6,103 nucleotides of DNA. It comes from Rhizobium sp. Q54. GTDB taxonomy: Bacteria; Pseudomonadota; Alphaproteobacteria; SMXS01. Shown in pieces: positions 1 through 6,103 of this stretch (within the stretch, counting starts at the first letter, position 1; every line of letters begins with the position of its first letter). The stretch spans positions 1-6,103 of the forward strand of contig CAMBYA010000158.1 of assembly GCA_945872035.1 (NCBI GenBank), given 5' to 3'. Position numbers and translations under genes: made by a program. The notes below the pieces were generated by a model. It was not told the DNA's origin. It ran no database searches and saw nothing but the letters and a program-made list of their open reading frames with translations.

Positions 1-134
1 GCCGCCCACGCCCGATCCAGCAGGGCGACGACGTCGGGATCGGCGGGATCACGCTCAATGGCGGCCAGCGCCGCCGCCATGGCCGGCTTGGCGCCGGTCG
101 CGAGGGTCTGGAAGTCGGGGACCCGCGCGGCCAA
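1..134 (-). CDS. Partial minus-strand gene after ppdK, possibly MeaB/ArgK-type GTPase (N-terminus only)
   Basis: An open frame begins directly after the ppdK stop and runs off the left edge, giving 44 complete codons. I chose TTG at 134-132 as start because an AAGGA sits at 146-142, inside the last ppdK codons, with 7 bases of spacing. The first ATG in frame is 78-80 (residue 19), a possible alternative. Codons end mostly in G or C like the neighbours, which supports real coding. The visible residues (about LATGAKPAMAAALAAIERD, then DPDVVALLDRAWA) form a short amphipathic, alanine-rich helical region. They resemble what precedes the P-loop in methylmalonyl-CoA mutase-associated GTPases (MeaB/ArgK), but the diagnostic P-loop lies beyond the window, so the function is a guess. 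Only 3 bases separate it from the ppdK stop, so it is probably cotranscribed with ppdK. Confidence 0.55.
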   Translation of the reverse strand, partial: MAARVPDFQTLATGAKPAMAAALAAIERDPADPDVVALLDRAWA

Positions 135-137
135 TCC

Positions 138-2804
<2,667 letters not shown>

Positions 2805-2810
2805 GCCGTA

Positions 2811-2816
2811 CTCTCC
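2811..2816 (-). promoter_or_regulatory. Ribosome binding site of ppdK
   Basis: The minus strand reads GGAGAG, then six bases, then the ATG at 2804. This decides the start against the upstream in-frame ATG at 2825, which would translate through this site. Confidence 0.75.
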
Positions 2817-2820
2817 ACTG

Positions 2821-2838
2821 CCCATGAAGGATCATGGG
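2821..2838 (-). promoter_or_regulatory. Small perfect hairpin in the ppdK leader
   Basis: CCCATGA (2832-2838 on the minus strand) and TCATGGG (2821-2827) are exact inverted copies around a 4-base loop, TCCT in the mRNA sense. The stem ends 4 bases before the ppdK Shine-Dalgarno (2811-2816). It has no T tract, so it is not a classic terminator; a role in translation initiation or mRNA stability is inference. A 7-bp stem could also arise by chance. Confidence 0.4.
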
Positions 2839-2882
2839 GTCTTCTTCTTACACCAGCGCGCTACCGCGAACACACACCAACA

Positions 2883-2912
2883 TCGTCATCCCCGCATGCG
2901 CGGGGATGACGA
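2883..2912. repeat. REP-like palindrome between glyS and ppdK
   Basis: A perfect 13-bp inverted repeat (2883-2895 with 2900-2912) encloses a 4-base loop, ATGC on the plus strand. The core is GTCATCCCCGC facing GCGGGGATGAC. It lies 36 bases after the glyS stop and 78 bases before the ppdK start in the transcription direction. Palindromes with a GTCATCCCCGC or GTCATTCCCGC arm are, as I recall, dispersed intergenic repeats in many proteobacteria. Neither strand has a T run after the stem, so it is a poor intrinsic terminator, though it could halt 3' exonucleases or attenuate readthrough from glyQS into ppdK. Only one copy is in this window, so repetitiveness cannot be shown here. Confidence 0.7.
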
Positions 2913-2948
2913 CTGTGGAAGGACGGCGCGCGATTCGCAACGCCCGCC

Positions 2949-5075
2949 TCATCCCTCGATCTTGGAAAAATCCGCCACCTGGTTGAGCGTCGCACGGATC
3001 TGCGACAGCAGCAGCAACCGGTTGCGGCGCAGGTCCGCGTCCTCGGCGTTCACCGTCACATGGTCGAAGAATGCATCCACAGGGCGGCGCAGGCCGGCAA
3101 GCGCCGCCATGGCGTCGGTGAAGCGCTCGTCCTTCACCGAGATTTCGGCGGCATGCATGGCGTCGGCGAGGCGGGCGTGAAGCACCTTCTCCTCCTCCTG
3201 CGCCAGCTGCTCGTAATCGGCGGCGCCGTCATAGGATGCGCCGTCCTTCTTCTCCTCGATGCGCACGATGTTCGTCGCGCGCTTGTAGGCCGCCAGCAAA
3301 TTGACGCCGTCCTCGGTGTCGAGGAAGGACTGAAGCGCCTTCACCCGGTCGAGCAGGCGCACCAGATCGTCCTCGCCGCTGAGCGCGAAGACGGCGGTGA
3401 TCAGGTCGTGGCGCACGCCCTGCTCGCGCAGATAGACCTTCAGGCGATCGGCGAAGAACTCGACTACTTTGAATTCAGATTCTCTCAGAACGACACGAAC
3501 AGTGTCCTCGACAGCCTCTCCCTTTGCCAGTTCATCCACATACTTCTTAACCGCGGGGAGAGCCGCATATGGGTGACGCGCACTTCCGATTGCAGACCGC
3601 AATGAGAGCCGCAGATTGTTCTCAAGTATTAGCCGGATAATCCCCAAGGCGGCGCGGCGTAAAGCAAACGGATCTTTCGATCCTGTGGGTACTTCACCGA
3701 CTGCGAAGAAACCCACCAGCGTGTCGATCTTGTCGGCCATGGCGACGGCGACGCTGACCGGCGCGGTCGGGCACTTGTCGCCCGGACCCTGCGGCCGGTA
3801 GTGGTCGGCGATGGCCTCGGCCACCTCGGCCGACTTGCCTTCGGCCAGCGCATAGTAGCGTCCCATGATGCCCTGCAGCTCGGGGAACTCGCCCACCATC
3901 TCGGTGCGCAAATCGGCCTTGGCGAGGCCGGCGGCTTCCCTCGCCTTTTCGGGATCGGCGCCCGGGATCGACCTGCTGAGTTCCACCGCCAGCGCGGTGA
4001 CGCGGCGGACCTTCTCGCCCAGCGTCCCCAGCTTCTCGTGGAACACCACCTCCTCCAGCGCAGGCAGGCGGCTTTCCAGGGAGGTCTTGCTGTCCAGGTC
4101 CCAGAAGAACTTGGTGTCGGACAGGCGCGCGCTGAGCACGCGCTCGTTGCCGGCGATGATCGCCTTGCCGCCGTCCTTTGCCGCCAGGTTCGAAACGATG
4201 GCGAAACGCGGCGCCAGATTGCCCTCCCTGTCGCGGAACATGGGGTATTTCTGGTGGGTCTTGATCGCCGAGATCAGCGCCTCGGGCGGCACGTCCATGA
4301 ACGCCGTGTCGATGTTGCCGACCAGGATTACCGGCCATTCGACGAGACCGGCCACCTCGTCGAACAAGCCGTCGTCCTCGATGGGCAACAGGCCGTTCTG
4401 CTGGCCGTAGAGGTCGAGATGCTCGCTGATGTCCAGCTTGCGCTCGCGCGGATCGACGATGACGAACGCCTTGCGCAGCTTCGCCTTGTAGTCGGCGAAA
4501 TCTGTCACGGCGAACCGCGCGGGCGCCAGGAACCGGTGGCCGACCGTGCTGTCGCCGCTCGCGACGCCGTCCACCTCGAACGGCACGACCGTGCCGCCGA
4601 ACAGGGCGATGATCGAGTGCAGCGGCCGCACCCAGGTCAGGCTGCCCGCGCCCCAGCGCATCGACTTGGGCCACGGAAACGAGCGGATCACCTCGGGCAC
4701 CAACTGGGCGATCACGTCGGCGGTCGCGCCGCCCTGCTTCTCGATGACGGCGACGAGGAAGGTGCCCTTCTTGTCCTCGACCTCGGTGAGCTGGTCGCGG
4801 GTCAGGCCGGTGGACCGCAGGAAGCCGTCGATGGCCTGGGCCGGCGCGTCCACCCTCGGACCCTTGCGCTCTTCCTTCACGTCGGGCTGGGCGACGGGCA
4901 GGCCGTCGATCACCAGCGCCAGGCGGCGCGGCGTCACGAAGGCGTCGGCCTTGGTGAACTCCAGACCGGCAGCCTTCAGCTTCTCGGTGAGGAGCCGCTT
5001 CAGGTCCTCGGCGGCGCGGGCCTGCATGCGGGCGGGAATCTCCTCCGAGAGGAGCTCGAGCAGGAGTTCAGCCAT
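2949..5075 (-). CDS. glyS: Glycine--tRNA ligase, beta subunit
   Basis: This is the tRNA-recognising beta chain of the bacterial alpha2beta2 glycyl-tRNA synthetase, partner of the GlyQ encoded just upstream. The product is 708 residues, slightly longer than the E. coli protein (689). Visible family signatures are the N-terminus [32 protein letters not shown] at 47-60, RPLHSIIALFGG at 150-161, HQKYPMF at 274-280, HEKLGTLGEKVRR at 346-358, FPELQGIMGRYYA at 397-409, ADKIDTLVGFF at 447-457, GSKDPFALRRAALG at 465-478, and an anticodon-binding C-terminal region containing AYKRATNI at 596-603. The frame is open 48 codons further upstream, but that part lies inside glyQ. The ATG at 5075 matches the family start and follows an AGGAGG. 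Start and glyQ stop overlap as TAATG, so translation is probably coupled. Odd point: codons from about 455 to 537 (3713-3463) are far less G/C-ending than the rest, although the protein stays in frame and family-like. Confidence 0.97.
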   Translation of the reverse strand: MAELLLELLSEEIPARMQARAAEDLKRLLTEKLKAAGLEFTKADAFVTPRRLALVIDGLPVAQPDVKEERKGPRVDAPAQAIDGFLRSTGLTRDQLTEVEDKKGTFLVAVIEKQGGATADVIAQLVPEVIRSFPWPKSMRWGAGSLTWVRPLHSIIALFGGTVVPFEVDGVASGDSTVGHRFLAPARFAVTDFADYKAKLRKAFVIVDPRERKLDISEHLDLYGQQNGLLPIEDDGLFDEVAGLVEWPVILVGNIDTAFMDVPPEALISAIKTHQKYPMFRDREGNLAPRFAIVSNLAAKDGGKAIIAGNERVLSARLSDTKFFWDLDSKTSLESRLPALEEVVFHEKLGTLGEKVRRVTALAVELSRSIPGADPEKAREAAGLAKADLRTEMVGEFPELQGIMGRYYALAEGKSAEVAEAIADHYRPQGPGDKCPTAPVSVAVAMADKIDTLVGFFAVGEVPTGSKDPFALRRAALGIIRLILENNLRLSLRSAIGSARHPYAALPAVKKYVDELAKGEAVEDTVRVVLRESEFKVVEFFADRLKVYLREQGVRHDLITAVFALSGEDDLVRLLDRVKALQSFLDTEDGVNLLAAYKRATNIVRIEEKKDGASYDGAADYEQLAQEEEKVLHARLADAMHAAEISVKDERFTDAMAALAGLRRPVDAFFDHVTVNAEDADLRRNRLLLLSQIRATLNQVADFSKIEG
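3463..3713. other. Compositionally atypical segment within glyS
   Basis: By hand count, 43 of the 83 glyS codons 455-537 end in A or T, including TTA, CTA, ATA, CTT and AGA. In the roughly 30 codons before the segment about one does, and only a few do in the stretch after it. Base composition falls to about 52-60% G+C per 60-base line, against about 70% in the adjacent lines. The edges are sharp, within a few codons. The encoded residues run from the motif GEVPTGSKDPFALRR to ESEFKVVEFF and look normal for GlyS. A homologous replacement from a lower-GC donor, or an assembly chimera, would explain this. Confidence 0.8.
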
Positions 5076-5935
5076 TATGCGGCCTCCTGGCTCTTCAGCC
5101 ATGCCTCGCAGCAGGCCTTCGCCAGCGCCCGGACGCGGCCGATATAGGCCTGCCGCTCGGTGACCGAAATCACGCCGCGGGCGTCCAGCAGGTTGAAATT
5201 GTGGCTGGCCTTGATGCACTGGTCATAGGCCGGCAGCGCGAGGCCCGCGGCCAGCAGCGCCTGGCATTCGCCCTCGGCGTCGCGGAAGTGCTGGAACAGG
5301 ATGTCGGTGTTGGCCTTCTCGAAATTGTAGGTCGACTGCTCGCGCTCGTTCTGCAGGAACACGTCGCCGTATTTCACGCCGTTGCCGTAGTTAAGGTCGT
5401 AGACGTTGTCGACGCCCTGGATGTACATGGCGAGGCGCTCGAGGCCATAGGTCAGCTCGCCGGAGACCGGGCTGCAGTCGATGCCGCCGACCTGCTGGAA
5501 ATAGGTGAACTGGCTGACTTCCATGCCGTCGCACCACACTTCCCAGCCGAGACCCCAGGCGCCCAGCGTCGGGCTTTCCCAGTCATCCTCGACGAAGCGC
5601 ATGTCGTGGATGGCGGGATCGAGGCCCAGCTCCTTCAGCGAGCCCAGATACAGCTCCTGGATGTCGGGCGGCGACGGTTTCAGGATCACCTGGAACTGGT
5701 AATAGCACTGCAGCCGGTTGGGATTCTCGCCGTAGCGGCCGTCCTTGGGCCGCCGCGACGGCTGCACATAGGCGGCCTTCCAGGGCCTTGGCCCCAGCGC
5801 CCGCAGGGTGGTCGCCGGATGGAACGTGCCCGCTCCCATTTCCACGTCGTAAGGCTGGAGCAGCACGCAACCCTGCCGGCCCCAATAGGCCTGCAACGTC
5901 AGTATCAACTCCTGAAAGGACGGCGCGGATGACAT
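5075..5935 (-). CDS. glyQ: Glycine--tRNA ligase, alpha subunit
   Basis: This is the catalytic class II alpha chain of the tetrameric glycyl-tRNA synthetase; it activates glycine with ATP and, with GlyS, charges tRNA-Gly in the cytoplasm. The product is 286 residues, slightly shorter than E. coli GlyQ (303), consistent with a shorter N- and C-terminus. Signatures in order: [17 protein letters not shown] at 7-23, [14 protein letters not shown] at 27-40, the motif 2 region [20 protein letters not shown] at 54-73, [20 protein letters not shown] at 114-133, then [10 protein letters not shown] at 139-148, the motif 3 region [14 protein letters not shown] at 160-173 with its Arg at 167, and [18 protein letters not shown] at 244-261. 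The start at 5935 gives the usual family N-terminus, although its Shine-Dalgarno is weak. The stop TAA (5077-5075) shares its final A with the glyS ATG. It is first in the presumed glyQ-glyS-ppdK transcript. Confidence 0.97.
   Translation of the reverse strand: MSSAPSFQELILTLQAYWGRQGCVLLQPYDVEMGAGTFHPATTLRALGPRPWKAAYVQPSRRPKDGRYGENPNRLQCYYQFQVILKPSPPDIQELYLGSLKELGLDPAIHDMRFVEDDWESPTLGAWGLGWEVWCDGMEVSQFTYFQQVGGIDCSPVSGELTYGLERLAMYIQGVDNVYDLNYGNGVKYGDVFLQNEREQSTYNFEKANTDILFQHFRDAEGECQALLAAGLALPAYDQCIKASHNFNLLDARGVISVTERQAYIGRVRALAKACCEAWLKSQEAA
5083..5088 (-). promoter_or_regulatory. Ribosome binding site of glyS
   Basis: The minus strand reads AGGAGG within the final glyQ codons, 7 bases before the glyS ATG at 5075. 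This near-consensus site fixes the glyS start and, with the TAATG overlap, points to coupled production of alpha and beta chains. Confidence 0.85.
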
Positions 5936-5965
5936 GGCTTAGGAACCCCAGTGGAAGGCGCGCGC

Positions 5966-5994
5966 ACCGTAGCGTCGGGGCTGTTTGGGGTCAA
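5966..5994 (-). promoter_or_regulatory. Candidate promoter of glyQ-glyS(-ppdK)
   Basis: On the minus strand TTGACC (5994-5989) is followed after exactly 17 bases by TACGGT (5971-5966). The -35 box matches five of six consensus positions; the -10 box matches only three. Transcription would start near 5959, leaving a leader of about 24 bases before the glyQ ATG. The leader contains no obvious riboswitch; the region 5936-6100 is 165 bases long and otherwise holds only the short inverted repeats near 6025-6054. Placement is inference from motif spacing. Confidence 0.4.
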
Positions 5995-6024
5995 GGAAAC
6001 GCGGTGGCTCACGGGCTGCCATGC

Positions 6025-6054
6025 GCCGCGGTTGCAACAAAACCGTAAAGCGGC
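6025..6054. repeat. Nested imperfect inverted repeat in the glyQ upstream region
   Basis: CGGTT (6029-6033) pairs with AACCG (6041-6045) around a 7-base loop. GCCG (6025-6028) pairs with CGGC (6051-6054), leaving a 5-base bulge TAAAG. The loop region also includes the 8-base palindrome GTTGCAAC (6031-6038). It could be an operator or leader structure for the divergent gene, or chance in GC-rich DNA. Confidence 0.25.
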
Positions 6055-6090
6055 TGTGGTCCTATGAGCGGCACCGAACCACTGGCCACC

Positions 6091-6095
6091 GGAGG
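6091..6095 (+). promoter_or_regulatory. Ribosome binding site of a divergent plus-strand gene
   Basis: GGAGG is followed after 5 bases by the ATG at 6101-6103, which is ideal spacing. No competing minus-strand gene is convincing here: the minus-strand open frame across 5905-6102 has an unlikely composition and covers the glyQ promoter region. Confidence 0.5.
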
Positions 6096-6100
6096 CTTTC

Positions 6101-6103
6101 ATG
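6101..6103 (+). CDS. Likely start codon of a divergent gene, cut by the window end
   Basis: Only the ATG is present, so nothing can be said about the product. The call rests on the GGAGG five bases upstream and on the 165-bp divergent intergenic layout opposite glyQ. Confidence 0.4.

Noticed and set aside
2883..2912. Intrinsic terminator for glyQS
   Set aside because: The stem is strong but no T tract follows on either strand, so the repeat interpretation is preferred.
2920..2948. Possible separate ppdK promoter (TTGCGA, 17 bases, CACAGT on the minus strand)
   Set aside because: The -10 box matches only alternate positions, and the pair lies upstream of the palindrome; too weak to annotate.
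3801..5147. Plus-strand open frame of 448 codons opposite glyS
   Set aside because: Antisense shadow of glyS in the high-GC3 portion; no recognisable motif and no proper ribosome binding context noted.
5905..6102. Minus-strand 65-codon open frame upstream of glyQ
   Set aside because: Composition is unlike a protein (many Arg, Pro, Ser, His), it overlaps the glyQ start in another frame, and it covers the likely promoter region.

Overview
This is a high-GC window (roughly 65 to 70% across most of the coding sequence) from a proteobacterium, most likely an alphaproteobacterium. Three signs support this. Codons end almost always in G or C. Glycyl-tRNA synthetase is the split alpha/beta type. A bacterial-type pyruvate phosphate dikinase lies directly downstream of glyQ-glyS, an arrangement I recall from alphaproteobacteria. 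The genus cannot be told from the sequence alone.

The main transcription unit is on the minus strand and reads from right to left. A short upstream region (5936-6100) holds a candidate promoter for glyQ. glyQ (5075-5935) encodes the glycyl-tRNA synthetase alpha chain. glyS (2949-5075) encodes the beta chain and is translationally coupled to glyQ by a TAATG overlap. A 144-bp gap (2805-2948) follows, containing a REP-like perfect palindrome and a second small hairpin next to a good ribosome binding site. ppdK (138-2804) encodes pyruvate phosphate dikinase. A further minus-strand reading frame begins just after the ppdK stop (TTG at 134) and leaves the window at base 1; its 44 visible residues hint weakly at the N-terminus of a MeaB/ArgK-type GTPase. 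At the right edge, bases 6101-6103 look like the ATG of a divergent plus-strand gene with its own Shine-Dalgarno sequence.

GlyQ and GlyS together make the alpha2beta2 synthetase that charges tRNA-Gly, releasing AMP and pyrophosphate. PpdK interconverts ATP + pyruvate + phosphate with AMP + PEP + pyrophosphate. The genes are core metabolism and translation; I see no defence, mobile or other novel gene system.

The most notable anomaly is a sharply bounded segment of about 250 bp inside glyS (about 3463-3713). There the G/C-ending codon bias collapses (about half the codons end in A or T, with TTA, CTA, ATA and AGA present), yet the frame and protein family signature stay intact. It looks like a recombination tract or a chimeric join.
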